Assembly (NCBI GenBank): GCA_017451265.1
Contig: JAFSPU010000012.1
Location: forward strand, 62,001-126,000
Source: Clostridiales bacterium
GTDB taxonomy: Bacteria; Bacillota; Clostridia; Saccharofermentanales; Saccharofermentanaceae
Length of the DNA stretch: 64,000 nucleotides
Direction of reading: 5' to 3'
Shown piece by piece: positions 9,459 to 18,275 of this stretch. Made by a program: the position numbers and the translations under genes. The first letter of the stretch is position 1. Every line of letters begins with the position of its first letter. The notes under the pieces were generated by a model that worked only from the letters and a program-made list of their open reading frames with translations, was not told where the DNA came from and did not search any database.

Positions 9459-11333
9459 ATGAACACAAAAAAGTTCGTTAGTATGGTTACTGCGGCCTCC
9501 TTGTTCACGCTTTCGCTCAGCGGATGCAGCCTTCTCGGAGGCAAGGACAAGGCAGCTATCGAAGAGACTGCTACAAGCTACATCGGCTACATCATGAGCG
9601 GCAAGCTTAACAAGAGCGCTGCACTTGTTGTAGATGAAGAGGATTACTTCCAGGAGAACGCATTCCCCGTTCAGCAGGAAGATCTTCTGAGCGTAGTCTT
9701 CGAATCCACAGAGTTCGAAGTGGAAAACATCGAAGTAAACAAGAATTCCGGTTCGGCTGAGATCGTTTTCTCAATCCCTGATCTCGATTCCATCGCAGAC
9801 GAGGGTTACTCCTTTACTGAGTTCCTGGATGCTGTCGGTGATATCGATGATAAGGTCGAGGAGACAGTGGAGTTAGACTTCTCCAAGGACGGCGATGAGT
9901 GGCTCATCGAGGGTGATTCCACAGAGGATCTGTTTAACTTCTTCGGAGGCATAGGCGCTGACCTCGAGTTCGGTCTTTCCGAAGGTTCTGCAATTGAAGC
10001 GGTAGATACATTCGTTAATTACCTTGCACAGGGTGATGTGGACGGAGTTCTGTCCATGAGTCCTGACGGAGCACAGATCTTTGATTCCGTCGGTGAGATC
10101 ATCGATAACCTCGGTGACACCACCATTATGGGAAATATCTTCTCCTCTTATTACAGCAGACTTGAGTACACACCTTCCATAGTCAGTGCTAACGAGGACG
10201 AAGTTGTTGTAGCCTTGGACGGTACTGCTCCTGCTGCACAGGCAGCTGTAGAGGCTGCACTTGAGGATCCTGATGTACTGACTCCGATCATCGCTGATTA
10301 TCTGGAGTCCAATATCAACGGCACTTATGATTTCACTCAGATCGCAGCTTCCATTCTCGATGCAGTTTATACTGCTGAAAACGGAACTACCGAGACAACT
10401 GACTACAGCGCTACAGTCACGGTTACTGCCGATGATGAGGGTAATTTCTACTGTGATCCCGATGAAGGCTTCTTCTTCGACTTTGATTTCCCTGACATCA
10501 CAGACAGCGATGCGCTTATTGTTGATGCACTGGGACTTCTCCTCGATCAGGGCAGAATCTCACAGAGTGATTACAACACTTATCTTGCAGCCTTCGGCGG
10601 TTCTTCTTCCGGTGGTTATGATGTAACTGAAGTTCTGGTTACTGAAGGTGAAGATCTTTTCGATTATGAGTACAACGTTACTGCTGATATGATCTATGTC
10701 TATGTACAGACATGGGATTATTACGACACAGGTGATTCCTTTAACTATGAGATCTCGGTAAATGGCGGCAATGCCGTTTCAGGCCAGTATGTTATGCCTA
10801 ACGACTTTGAGGATATGATCGAGATCCAGATCCCTGTTGACGATCCTTCAGGTCCTTCCGGTTCTTATGTTGTTAAGGTCTTCGATGAGGGTTCTTCATC
10901 TTCCGTACTCATCGAGCTTGAGATCATCGTTATCACAGAGGGTGCTCCGGTTACACCCGGTTCCGTACCTGCATTCGGCCAGTCAATGTCCACAGGCAAT
11001 GAAGGTGATGATTTCTACGTATTCCACTTCACAGACGGAAATGGCAACAATTACACAGATCCTCTCTATCCCTCCAACAGAGGAGCAGTAGATTTCTTTG
11101 TTATTACATGGGGCTACTACGATGTAGGATCCGGTGTTGACTGTGATGTTTACCGTGACGGTGAGTATGTTGATACGATTACAGGCTTCAACAGCCAGAA
11201 CGCTACAGATACATTCACATTCTCCTACGAGCCTGACAGACTCATTGACGGTGATTATGTATTCAGACTCCATGATGTAGAGGATAACGGTATCATTTGC
11301 GACGCATACTGCACAGTCCGCACATCTAACTGA
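9459..11333 (+). CDS. Large secreted lipoprotein with C-terminal repeats
   Basis: 624 residues with a lipoprotein signal (lipobox LSGC, Cys23), so anchored outside the membrane. The N-terminal half contains two acidic alpha/beta stretches (residues about 30-155 and 170-300) that look like NTF2-type or DUF5105-type domains. The C-terminal part has two related beta-rich repeats marked by TWDYYDTGDS and TWGYYDVGSG. The ATG at 9459 has AAAGG 8 bases upstream; two earlier in-frame starts are closer to it and less likely. A TATAAT lies at 9421-9426. Function unknown. Confidence 0.8.
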   Translation: MNTKKFVSMVTAASLFTLSLSGCSLLGGKDKAAIEETATSYIGYIMSGKLNKSAALVVDEEDYFQENAFPVQQEDLLSVVFESTEFEVENIEVNKNSGSAEIVFSIPDLDSIADEGYSFTEFLDAVGDIDDKVEETVELDFSKDGDEWLIEGDSTEDLFNFFGGIGADLEFGLSEGSAIEAVDTFVNYLAQGDVDGVLSMSPDGAQIFDSVGEIIDNLGDTTIMGNIFSSYYSRLEYTPSIVSANEDEVVVALDGTAPAAQAAVEAALEDPDVLTPIIADYLESNINGTYDFTQIAASILDAVYTAENGTTETTDYSATVTVTADDEGNFYCDPDEGFFFDFDFPDITDSDALIVDALGLLLDQGRISQSDYNTYLAAFGGSSSGGYDVTEVLVTEGEDLFDYEYNVTADMIYVYVQTWDYYDTGDSFNYEISVNGGNAVSGQYVMPNDFEDMIEIQIPVDDPSGPSGSYVVKVFDEGSSSSVLIELEIIVITEGAPVTPGSVPAFGQSMSTGNEGDDFYVFHFTDGNGNNYTDPLYPSNRGAVDFFVITWGYYDVGSGVDCDVYRDGEYVDTITGFNSQNATDTFTFSYEPDRLIDGDYVFRLHDVEDNGIICDAYCTVRTSN

Positions 11334-11360
11334 CCGGTTCAGGAAAATTATTAAGATGAT

Positions 11361-11394
11361 GAGGCGCCCTGTCGGAAGACGGGGCGTCTTTTCT
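11361..11394 (+). terminator. Intrinsic terminator after the 9459 lipoprotein gene
   Basis: GC-rich stem (GGCGCCCTGTC with GACGGGGCGTC, GGAA loop) followed by TTTTCTT, about 28 bases past the stop codon. Confidence 0.85.
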
Positions 11395-11441
11395 TGCGGA
11401 TTCGTATATAATGAGGCGAATTCGAAAAACGGAGTTAAATC

Positions 11442-12335
11442 ATGAGAAGACATATTGCGGCGGTCCTCGGCGCCGGCATTTGCTGGGGAACGATGGGATT
11501 CTTCACCAGGAATCTCGCACAGATGGGGATCGGGTCTGACGGCGCGATCATCATAAGATGTGCCGTGGCTGTGATATGCTTCGCTCTTGTCATGCTTCTT
11601 AAGGATCCTTCCTCCTTTAAGGTAAAACCCAAGGACTTCTGGTGCTTCTTAGGCTCGGGTCTTTTAAGCTTCCTTTTCTTTAATTTCTGCTACTTCACCG
11701 CCATCTCCATGATGAGCCTGTCCGCCGCCGCGATACTTTTGTACATCGCGCCCATCGTGGTCACGCTGTTGTCGGCGCTGCTTTTCAAGGAGAAGCTCAC
11801 GCCGGTCAAGATCATCGCGGTCATTACGGCCTTCGCGGGCTGCTGCCTGGTCTCGGGTCTTATGGGCGGCATCAGCATCACGGGCAAGGGCCTGCTGTTC
11901 GGCATCGGCTCGGGTGTCGGCTACGCGCTGTACACGATCTTCTCGAGGTTTGCGTTGCAGCGGGGCTACACTAGCAACACCATTAACTTTTACTCGTGTC
12001 TGCTCGCAGGGATCGGCGCCGTGATCATATGGCACCCGCATGACCTTCTCGCGAATGTTTTCGCGTCCTCGGGCAGTGTGGCCTTCTGCATCATTGCGGG
12101 CGTTGTGACGTGCTTCGTGCCCTATCTTCTGTACACATACAGCCTGACGGGACTTGAGAACGGCAAGGCTTCGGTGCTCGCGTCTATCGAGCCCGTGGTG
12201 GCTTCGATTGTGGGCGTGCTGCTTTTCGGCGAGACTCTCGGCGCGGCTAACATCGCAGGTGTTATACTCGTACTGGCGGCAGTGGTGCTGCTTAACGTGA
12301 AAACGAACCGAAGCGAGGAAGGAAGTGCAAGATAA
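11442..12335 (+). CDS. DMT-superfamily (EamA) transporter
   Basis: 297 residues with about ten membrane helices arranged as two EamA repeats; the second repeat ends with the typical ASIEPVVASIVGVLLFGE segment. Members export or import metabolites such as amino acids, nucleosides or sugars; no substrate is readable here. A GGAGTTAAATC site precedes the ATG. Its stop codon shares one base with the start of the DUF4250 gene (TAATG), so the two are translationally coupled. Confidence 0.9.
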   Translation: MRRHIAAVLGAGICWGTMGFFTRNLAQMGIGSDGAIIIRCAVAVICFALVMLLKDPSSFKVKPKDFWCFLGSGLLSFLFFNFCYFTAISMMSLSAAAILLYIAPIVVTLLSALLFKEKLTPVKIIAVITAFAGCCLVSGLMGGISITGKGLLFGIGSGVGYALYTIFSRFALQRGYTSNTINFYSCLLAGIGAVIIWHPHDLLANVFASSGSVAFCIIAGVVTCFVPYLLYTYSLTGLENGKASVLASIEPVVASIVGVLLFGETLGAANIAGVILVLAAVVLLNVKTNRSEEGSAR

Positions 12336-12511
12336 TGAACATGCCTAACGATCCCGTAATGCTCTTAAGTTTCATCAACACACAGCTGCGTGACAATTAC
12401 GCCACACTTGACGAATTAGCGGCAGCTTACGGCGTAAATGCTGATGATATAAGGGCTAAACTTGGAAGTATTGACTATACATACGACGCAGAATCAAATC
12501 GCTTTGTATAA
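12335..12511 (+). CDS. DUF4250-type small protein
   Basis: 58 residues beginning MNMPNDPVMLLSFINTQLRD, followed by LDELAAAYGVNADDI and a conserved C-terminal YDAESNRFV. This matches the small DUF4250 family of Clostridia, whose function is unknown; the middle reads like a short helix-turn-helix. The start overlaps the transporter stop by one base and follows GGAAGG. Confidence 0.85.
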   Translation: MNMPNDPVMLLSFINTQLRDNYATLDELAAAYGVNADDIRAKLGSIDYTYDAESNRFV

Positions 12512-12520
12512 ATATTAATG

Positions 12521-12549
12521 TTGAATGACGGGCGCCGACAATATACAAT
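12521..12549 (+). promoter_or_regulatory. Promoter of gpmI
   Basis: TTGAAT (12521-12526), 17-bp spacer, TACAAT (12544-12549); close to the sigma-A consensus and about 45 bases ahead of the gpmI start. Confidence 0.7.
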
Positions 12550-12595
12550 CGGTGTTGGTGAATTTTAAGTATATTTTTAGACAGGAGATATTAAT

Positions 12596-14188
12596 ATGAG
12601 ACAGAAACCTGTAGTAATGATGGTCCTCGACGGCTACGGCATCACAGAGAAGGAAGAGGGTAACGCCATCAAGATGGCAAACACACCCGTTATGGACAAG
12701 CTGATGGCCGAGTGCCCTTATCAGCTCGGTTACGCGTCCGGACTTGCTGTAGGACTTCCTGACGGACAGATGGGTAACTCCGAGGTAGGTCACATGAATA
12801 TCGGTTCCGGCCGTATCATATATCAGGACTTAACTCTCATCACAAAGTATATCGAGGACGGCGTCTTCTTTAAGAACGAGGAGCTCCTCCGTGCCATCGA
12901 GAACTGCAAGAAGAATAATTCCGACCTCCACATCTGGGGTCTTCTCTCTGACGGCGGCGTTCACAGCCACAACACACACCTGTACGCTCTGATCGAGATG
13001 TGCAAGAAGAACGGCCTTGAGAACGTTTATGTTCATCCTTTCTACGACGGCCGTGATACTCCTCCGGCATCCGGTAAGGATTACCTCCAGGCTCTGATCG
13101 ACAAGATGAACGAGATCGGATGCGGTAAGGTAGCTTCCATGTCCGGCCGTTACTACGCAATGGACAGAGACAATAACTGGGACAGAATCCAGAAGGCATA
13201 CGATGCACTCGTATTGGGCGAAGGTGTTAAGGACACAGATCCTGTTGCAGCTATGCAGAAGTCTTACGATAACGGCGTAACAGACGAGTTCGTACTTCCT
13301 ACAGTCATCACTGATGAAGCAGGCAAGCCCCTTTCTGTTGTTAAGCCTAACGACTCCGTTATCTTCTTCAACTTCCGTCCTGACCGCGCACGTGAGATCA
13401 CAAAGGCATTCTGCTTCTCCGATGAGGACATCGCAGCTGCCGAGGGTGATGCAGCAGATCCCAAGTGCATCAAGTTCCTTAAGAGAGCTAACGGCTTCAT
13501 GCCCCTCACATATGTATGCTTCAAGGACTACGATGAGACGATCCCCAACAAGTTCGTTGCATTCAAGAAGGAAGAGATCACCAACACACTCGGTGAGTAT
13601 CTTGCCAAGAACGGCCTGAAGCAGCTCCGTCTTGCTGAGACAGAGAAGTACGCTCACGTTACATTCTTCTTCAACGGCGGTATCGAAGAGCCTAACCAGG
13701 GTGAGGACAGAACACTCGTTAACTCACCTAAGGTTGCTACATACGATCTTAAGCCTGAGATGAGCGCTCCCGAGGTTTCCGAGAAGCTCGATGCAGCTAT
13801 CACTTCCGGCGAGTATGACGTGATCATCATCAACTTCGCTAACCCTGACATGGTAGGCCACACAGGTGTTATCGAGGCTGCTGTTAAGGCTGTTGAGCGT
13901 ATCGACCAGTGCGTAGGCGCTGCTGTTGATGCAGTTAAGAAGGTTGACGGCGTTCTCTTCATCTGCGCTGACCACGGTAATGCCGAGCAGATGATCAACT
14001 ACGAGACAAAGGCACCTCACACAGCACACACAACTAACCCTGTTCCTTTCATCCTCGTTAACTACGATGATGCTTACACACTCCGTGAGGGCGGCAAGCT
14101 GTGCGACATCGCTCCTACACTTCTCGAGATCATGGGCCTGCCCCAGCCTGCTGAGATGACAGGTAAGTCACTTCTCATCAAGAAGTAA
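12596..14188 (+). CDS. gpmI: 2,3-bisphosphoglycerate-independent phosphoglycerate mutase
   Basis: Interconverts 3- and 2-phosphoglycerate in glycolysis. The 530 residues follow the alkaline-phosphatase-fold Mn-dependent family: metal ligand in VLDGYG near residue 12, phosphoserine nucleophile Ser62 in GNSEVGHMNIGSGR, PFYDGRDTPP, FFNFRPDRARE and the C-terminal ADHGNAEQM metal site. An AGGAGA site precedes the ATG. Monocistronic, with its own promoter and terminator. Confidence 0.97.
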   Translation: MRQKPVVMMVLDGYGITEKEEGNAIKMANTPVMDKLMAECPYQLGYASGLAVGLPDGQMGNSEVGHMNIGSGRIIYQDLTLITKYIEDGVFFKNEELLRAIENCKKNNSDLHIWGLLSDGGVHSHNTHLYALIEMCKKNGLENVYVHPFYDGRDTPPASGKDYLQALIDKMNEIGCGKVASMSGRYYAMDRDNNWDRIQKAYDALVLGEGVKDTDPVAAMQKSYDNGVTDEFVLPTVITDEAGKPLSVVKPNDSVIFFNFRPDRAREITKAFCFSDEDIAAAEGDAADPKCIKFLKRANGFMPLTYVCFKDYDETIPNKFVAFKKEEITNTLGEYLAKNGLKQLRLAETEKYAHVTFFFNGGIEEPNQGEDRTLVNSPKVATYDLKPEMSAPEVSEKLDAAITSGEYDVIIINFANPDMVGHTGVIEAAVKAVERIDQCVGAAVDAVKKVDGVLFICADHGNAEQMINYETKAPHTAHTTNPVPFILVNYDDAYTLREGGKLCDIAPTLLEIMGLPQPAEMTGKSLLIKK

Positions 14189-14195
14189 TAACCGA

Positions 14196-14218
14196 GCGCC
14201 CTTCGGGGCGCATTTTTT
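14196..14218 (+). terminator. Terminator after gpmI
   Basis: Perfect GCGCCC-TTCG-GGGCGC hairpin with the stable TTCG tetraloop, followed by a T-rich run. It ends only about 6 bases before the start of the next gene. Confidence 0.9.
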
Positions 14219-14224
14219 AAAGCT

Positions 14225-15400
14225 ATGAATTACCGCAAAGACAAACACGGCGAGGACATTTCCATCCTGGGCTACGGCTGCATGCGCTTTACGACTAAAG
14301 CCGGCAAGATCGATATCCCCAAGGCCGCGCACGAGATCGGGCTCGCAATAGAAAACGGTGTCAACTATTTCGATACCGCGTATATTTACCCCGGAAACGA
14401 GGTGGCGCTGGGGCAGATCCTGGAGGAGAACGGTTGGCGCGATAAGATCAAGATCGCGACTAAGTTGCCGCAGTACCTTGTGGGAAGTAACCCGAAGGCT
14501 TTAGACAAGTTTTTCGAGGAAGAGAAGAAACGTCTGCGCACGGATTACGTGGATTACTACCTGATGCACCACTTAACTGACGTTTCTGCCTGGAACAAGC
14601 TAAAGGCTGTAGGTGCGCGCGAGTGGCTCGAGGCCAAGAAAGCCGCGGGCGAGATACGAAACATCGGTTTCTCTTACCACGGCGACACTGAAGGATTCCT
14701 CGGTATTCTTAACGATTACGACTGGGATTTCTGCCAGATCCAGTACAACTACATGGACGAGAACACGCAGGCAGGCGTGGAAGGCCTTAAAGCTGCAGGG
14801 CGCAAGGGCATTCCCGTCATCATCATGGAGCCTTTAAGAGGCGGTAAGCTCGTGGAGCTTCCTTCCGGGGCAAGAAGTCTTCTGGCGCAGGACCCGAAGG
14901 GCAGAACTGCCGCGCGCCTTGCCTTTGAGTGGCTTTGGAACCAGCCTGAGGTTACTTGCGTGCTTTCCGGCATGAACTCGGAGGATATGGTCCTCGAGAA
15001 CGTGGAGGCCGCATCTCAGGTGCAGGCAGGCTGCTTTACTGAAGCTGATTTCACGCTCATTGAGGGCATTAAGGAAGAGATAAGAAAGACCACCAAGGTA
15101 AACTGCACCGGCTGCCGTTACTGCATGCCGTGCCCCAGAGGCGTAGATATCCCGGGCGTTTTCAGGTGTTATAACCACATGTATTCCGAGGGTAAGGGCG
15201 CAGGCTGGAGGGAGTTTATGCAGTCAATCGCACTGCAGGACAAGCCGGGACTGCCTTCGCTGTGCGTGCAGTGCGGAAAATGCGAGAAGCACTGCCCCCA
15301 GAACATACCGATAATCGAGACTTTAAAGCAGGCGGACAAGGCTTTGCAGCCCTGGTATTACAAGATTGCGACCAAAATCGCAAGAAAGTTTGTTTTATGA
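14225..15400 (+). CDS. Aldo/keto reductase with C-terminal 4Fe-4S ferredoxin domain
   Basis: 391 residues. Residues 1 to about 280 form an AKR barrel (YFDTAYIYPGNE carries the catalytic Tyr region, LMHHL the His). The C-terminal 90 residues carry two cysteine clusters, CTGCRYCMPCP and CVQCGKCEKHCP, typical of the ferredoxin-fused AKR family of anaerobes. The substrate is unknown. The ATG is only about 6 bases past the gpmI terminator and no ribosome binding site is visible, so translation initiation is unusual. Ends just before a rightward gene of unknown function. Confidence 0.9.
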   Translation: MNYRKDKHGEDISILGYGCMRFTTKAGKIDIPKAAHEIGLAIENGVNYFDTAYIYPGNEVALGQILEENGWRDKIKIATKLPQYLVGSNPKALDKFFEEEKKRLRTDYVDYYLMHHLTDVSAWNKLKAVGAREWLEAKKAAGEIRNIGFSYHGDTEGFLGILNDYDWDFCQIQYNYMDENTQAGVEGLKAAGRKGIPVIIMEPLRGGKLVELPSGARSLLAQDPKGRTAARLAFEWLWNQPEVTCVLSGMNSEDMVLENVEAASQVQAGCFTEADFTLIEGIKEEIRKTTKVNCTGCRYCMPCPRGVDIPGVFRCYNHMYSEGKGAGWREFMQSIALQDKPGLPSLCVQCGKCEKHCPQNIPIIETLKQADKALQPWYYKIATKIARKFVL

Positions 15401-15466
15401 CCTAATATTTAAGCTCTTATTATGTGATACAATGCAGTGTATATCGTTTTTGTTGGAGGGCAGGCC

Positions 15467-15961
15467 ATGATCGGAAAAGGAAGAGAAGTGCTGGGGTATT
15501 TTGCAGAGCGCGCAGCAGAGCACTGGGACCCCGCCAATGCGGCAAAACTTCAGACTTTCATCAATGATCCTGAGAATACATTACCTTCATCTACTAAGCT
15601 CGTTGTAGTCGAGGGCGGATCTGCCGACGACCGTAAGGAGCTGTGTTATTCCCTCAGAACAAAGCTTAACGGTCTCCACACAGTTATCGTTATCGTAAGC
15701 GGCGAGCCCACATTGTTCGATACCAACGGACTTGTAGGAATCGAGAAGAATATCGTGGAGACTGCTGAGACACTCGTAAGCCTTTCCGGAGACCCTGATT
15801 ACATCATTCTTCACGGCAATTTCACAGACGTTGAGTACACATCTCTGCTCGGCCTGTTCGATGTTGTCTTCAGAAGACACTATTATGCCAAGGTTGAGGG
15901 TGATTCAGTTGAAGCCAATGCTACTCACATCTTCAACGACATCATGGAGCGCTTAAGATAA
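15467..15961 (+). CDS. Conserved-looking cytoplasmic protein, function unknown
   Basis: 164 residues, no signal or membrane segment. The composition suggests an alpha/beta protein: a strand-like STKLVVVEGGSADD, HTVIVIVSGEP, DYIILHGNFTD and a C-terminal helix. I do not recognise the family. The start at 15467 (MIGKGREVL) follows TTGGAGGG; reading further upstream gives no better start. It converges on the ProX gene, whose stop is 4 bases away. Confidence 0.7.
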   Translation: MIGKGREVLGYFAERAAEHWDPANAAKLQTFINDPENTLPSSTKLVVVEGGSADDRKELCYSLRTKLNGLHTVIVIVSGEPTLFDTNGLVGIEKNIVETAETLVSLSGDPDYIILHGNFTDVEYTSLLGLFDVVFRRHYYAKVEGDSVEANATHIFNDIMERLR

Positions 15962-15964
15962 GGA

Positions 15965-16468
15965 TTACTCCTCGCGCAGGGGCAGTTCCACCACTTCCAC
16001 ACTTATATTATGAGATTCTAAAAGGCGGATCATGTCATCCGTCTTTATAAATACTGTCGCCGTATTATCGTTCGGGTGGCAGCCGATCAGGTACGGTTCC
16101 TTAAGAAAATCCGCATCAAGATAGAATTTTACGTCACATCCGGCTCTGTTAAGCAGGCCGAAAGGGCACACTGAGCCCGGAATGAGGTCGAGCTTCTCTT
16201 TAAGAGCCTCGGGGCTTCCGAAAGACAGCGGTCTTAAGCCGTGCTCTCTACGGAAAGCCTTAAGATCCACTTTTTTCCCGCCTCTGACGGTGATAAGGCA
16301 GTAGTTTTGCTTCTTGTCGTCTCTTACGAAGAGGTTCTTGGCGTCTGCTTCGGGGTGCGGGAGCTCCACTCCGTGGTCTTCTCCCATGTGAAAGACTGCA
16401 GGATGCTCCACAGCCTCGAATTCTATCCCGTTATTTTTAAGAAAATCGTATACTTCCTGTTTATTCAT
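15965..16468 (-). CDS. ProX/YbaK-type aminoacyl-tRNA editing protein
   Basis: 167 residues. The stand-alone family hydrolyses mischarged tRNA-Pro (Ala-tRNA-Pro or Cys-tRNA-Pro). Visible hallmarks are an N-terminal VEHPAVFHMGED, KNLFVRDDKKQNYCLITV with the conserved Lys region, SFGSPEALKEKL, GSVCPFGLLN and HPNDNTATVFI. The start overlaps the TcdA stop by 8 bases, so it is in an operon with tcdA-like, glycerate kinase and DUF4349 genes. Confidence 0.9.
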   Translation of the reverse strand: MNKQEVYDFLKNNGIEFEAVEHPAVFHMGEDHGVELPHPEADAKNLFVRDDKKQNYCLITVRGGKKVDLKAFRREHGLRPLSFGSPEALKEKLDLIPGSVCPFGLLNRAGCDVKFYLDADFLKEPYLIGCHPNDNTATVFIKTDDMIRLLESHNISVEVVELPLREE

Positions 16469-17183
16469 TCTTGCCTGAAAGGTCCTTTACTATCTCGGAG
16501 GCCATGATCAGACCAGCTACCGAGGGCGTGAAAGCCGAGGAGCCGGGTACATGGCGGCCTGTCTCGGGGTCAGCCTGTCCTCCTACGAGATTTTTAATGG
16601 GTTCTTCCTTGGAGAAGACCACTTTAACATTGTTAATTCCGCGTTTTTTTAGCTCTCGGCGCATAACCTTGGCGAGCGGGCAGACCGTTGTTTTACTTAT
16701 ATCTGCCACCTCAAACATCTCAGGGTGAAGCTTGCCGCCCGCGCCCATGGATGAGATGACGGGGACACCCGCTTCCTTGGCGCGTGAGATTATCTCGGTC
16801 TTGGCCGCGACCGTGTCCACACAGTCAGCCACATAATCGTATGAGGAAAAATCAAACTCGTCTGCCGTCTCGGGGAGGAAGAAGCACTGCTTGACCGTTA
16901 CCTTTGCGTCAGGGTTGATGTCGCGGATCCTCTCGGCCATAACCTTCACCTTGCTCTTTCCGACTGTGGAATGCAGGGCGATTATCTGGCGGTTCAGGTT
17001 GGTTATGGAGACCACATCGTTATCCACGAGGATGAAAGAGCCGACACCGGACCTTGCGAGGGCTTCCGTGACATAGCCGCCGACACCGCCGATGCCGAAA
17101 ACGGCCACGGTCGAAGCCTTAAGCCTGTCTATGGCCTTCTCACCGAGCAGAAGTTCAAGTCTTTCAAACTGGTCTTCCATCAA
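16461..17183 (-). CDS. tcdA: tRNA threonylcarbamoyladenosine dehydratase (TcdA/ThiF family)
   Basis: Adenylates and cyclises t6A37 to ct6A in tRNAs reading ANN codons. 240 residues, E1-like: nucleotide-binding GIGGVGGY at about residues 30-37, DNDVVSITNLNRQI and DCVDTVAAK. The C-terminal FTPSVAGLIMASEIVKDL is typical. It overlaps the glycerate kinase by 20 bases and ProX by 8; the pairing of two tRNA-quality genes is suggestive. Confidence 0.88.
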   Translation of the reverse strand: MMEDQFERLELLLGEKAIDRLKASTVAVFGIGGVGGYVTEALARSGVGSFILVDNDVVSITNLNRQIIALHSTVGKSKVKVMAERIRDINPDAKVTVKQCFFLPETADEFDFSSYDYVADCVDTVAAKTEIISRAKEAGVPVISSMGAGGKLHPEMFEVADISKTTVCPLAKVMRRELKKRGINNVKVVFSKEEPIKNLVGGQADPETGRHVPGSSAFTPSVAGLIMASEIVKDLSGKNE

Positions 17184-18273
17184 AAACCTCTTTTACTTTA
17201 GCAGTAAGGCAGGCTGCGGCATTATTCATGGATTCCGCTTCACTTATGTCTTCCGAGATCGAATATACCTCATCTGATATGCATTCGGAAAGGGTTTTCT
17301 TATCGCATTCCACTTTCCCGGCAAAAGCCATCACGCGGCAGCCGTGTTCCTTGGCTAGACGCGCAATCACATAAGGGAGCTTGCCCATCGGGGTCTGGGA
17401 GTCGATACTGCCCTCGCCCGTAATGACGATGTCGGCGTCCGTAAGCTCATCTTCAAGTTTTATCTGCTTCGTTACGAGCCCTGCGCCTGATACGAGCCTG
17501 CCGTTAAGAAGTGCACCGAAAGCATATCCGAGGCCTCCGGCGGCTCCCGCGCCGGGAAAGTCAGAGGGCTTGCCTGCATTGCGCGCAAACAGAGCGATCC
17601 ACTCATCCATCTTCCTGCAGCTTTCTTCGTCAGCGCCCTTCTGGGGAGCGAATACCATACTGCAGCCGGAAGCTCCCGTGAGCGGGTTGTTTACATCGCA
17701 GGCAATGAGGAATTCAGAGCCCTCAAGCCTGGGGTCGAGCCCGGAAGCATCGATGCTATGTGTCTGCGCAAGCCCTGCCGCGCCGGGACTGACGGGTGAG
17801 CCGTCTTCTTTAAGTATGCGTAAGCCCAGGGCTGAGAGCATGCCTGCGCCGCAGTCGTTGGTTGCGCTGCCACCGAGGCCGATGATAAAGCGCCTGCAGC
17901 CTTTATCGAGAGCGTCCAGTATGAGCTCGCCGACGCCTTGGGTGGTGGTGTAAAGCGGGTTGCGGTCCTTTTCGCCCAGCAAGGTGAGCCCGCATGCCTG
18001 GCTTATGTCGATCACGGCTGTGCCGCCGTCTATGATGCCGTAGGAGGCCGTAACTTTCATGCCGCTTAAAGGCCCCGTTACGGTTACAGTCTGGCTTTTG
18101 CCGCCGCGTGCGCGGGTTATGATGCCGGAGGTGCCTTCGCCGCCGTCCGCCACCTCAAGGATGCGGATGTCAGCGTCGACGCCCGCAGCTTTTATTCCTT
18201 CACAAATGGCAACGCCCGCCTCATACGAGGTGAGCGTTCCCTTAAATGAATCAGTTGCAATTACTATCTTCAA
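17164..18273 (-). CDS. Glycerate kinase, GlxK type
   Basis: 369 residues of the GarK/GlxK family (glycerate 2-kinase). Signatures: MKIVIATDSFKGTLTS at the start, EVADGGEGT, GLGGSATNDCGAGM near residue 130 and VITGEGSIDSQTPMGK near 280. It would phosphorylate D-glycerate with ATP. The C-terminus overlaps tcdA by 20 bases; the start is 2 bases from the DUF4349 gene stop. Confidence 0.92.
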   Translation of the reverse strand: MKIVIATDSFKGTLTSYEAGVAICEGIKAAGVDADIRILEVADGGEGTSGIITRARGGKSQTVTVTGPLSGMKVTASYGIIDGGTAVIDISQACGLTLLGEKDRNPLYTTTQGVGELILDALDKGCRRFIIGLGGSATNDCGAGMLSALGLRILKEDGSPVSPGAAGLAQTHSIDASGLDPRLEGSEFLIACDVNNPLTGASGCSMVFAPQKGADEESCRKMDEWIALFARNAGKPSDFPGAGAAGGLGYAFGALLNGRLVSGAGLVTKQIKLEDELTDADIVITGEGSIDSQTPMGKLPYVIARLAKEHGCRVMAFAGKVECDKKTLSECISDEVYSISEDISEAESMNNAAACLTAKVKEVFDGRPV

Positions 18274-18275
18274 TA

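Noticed and set aside
12830-13657. 275-codon open frame antisense to gpmI
   Set aside because: Shadow of a highly biased gene on the opposite strand; no start signal or family resemblance.
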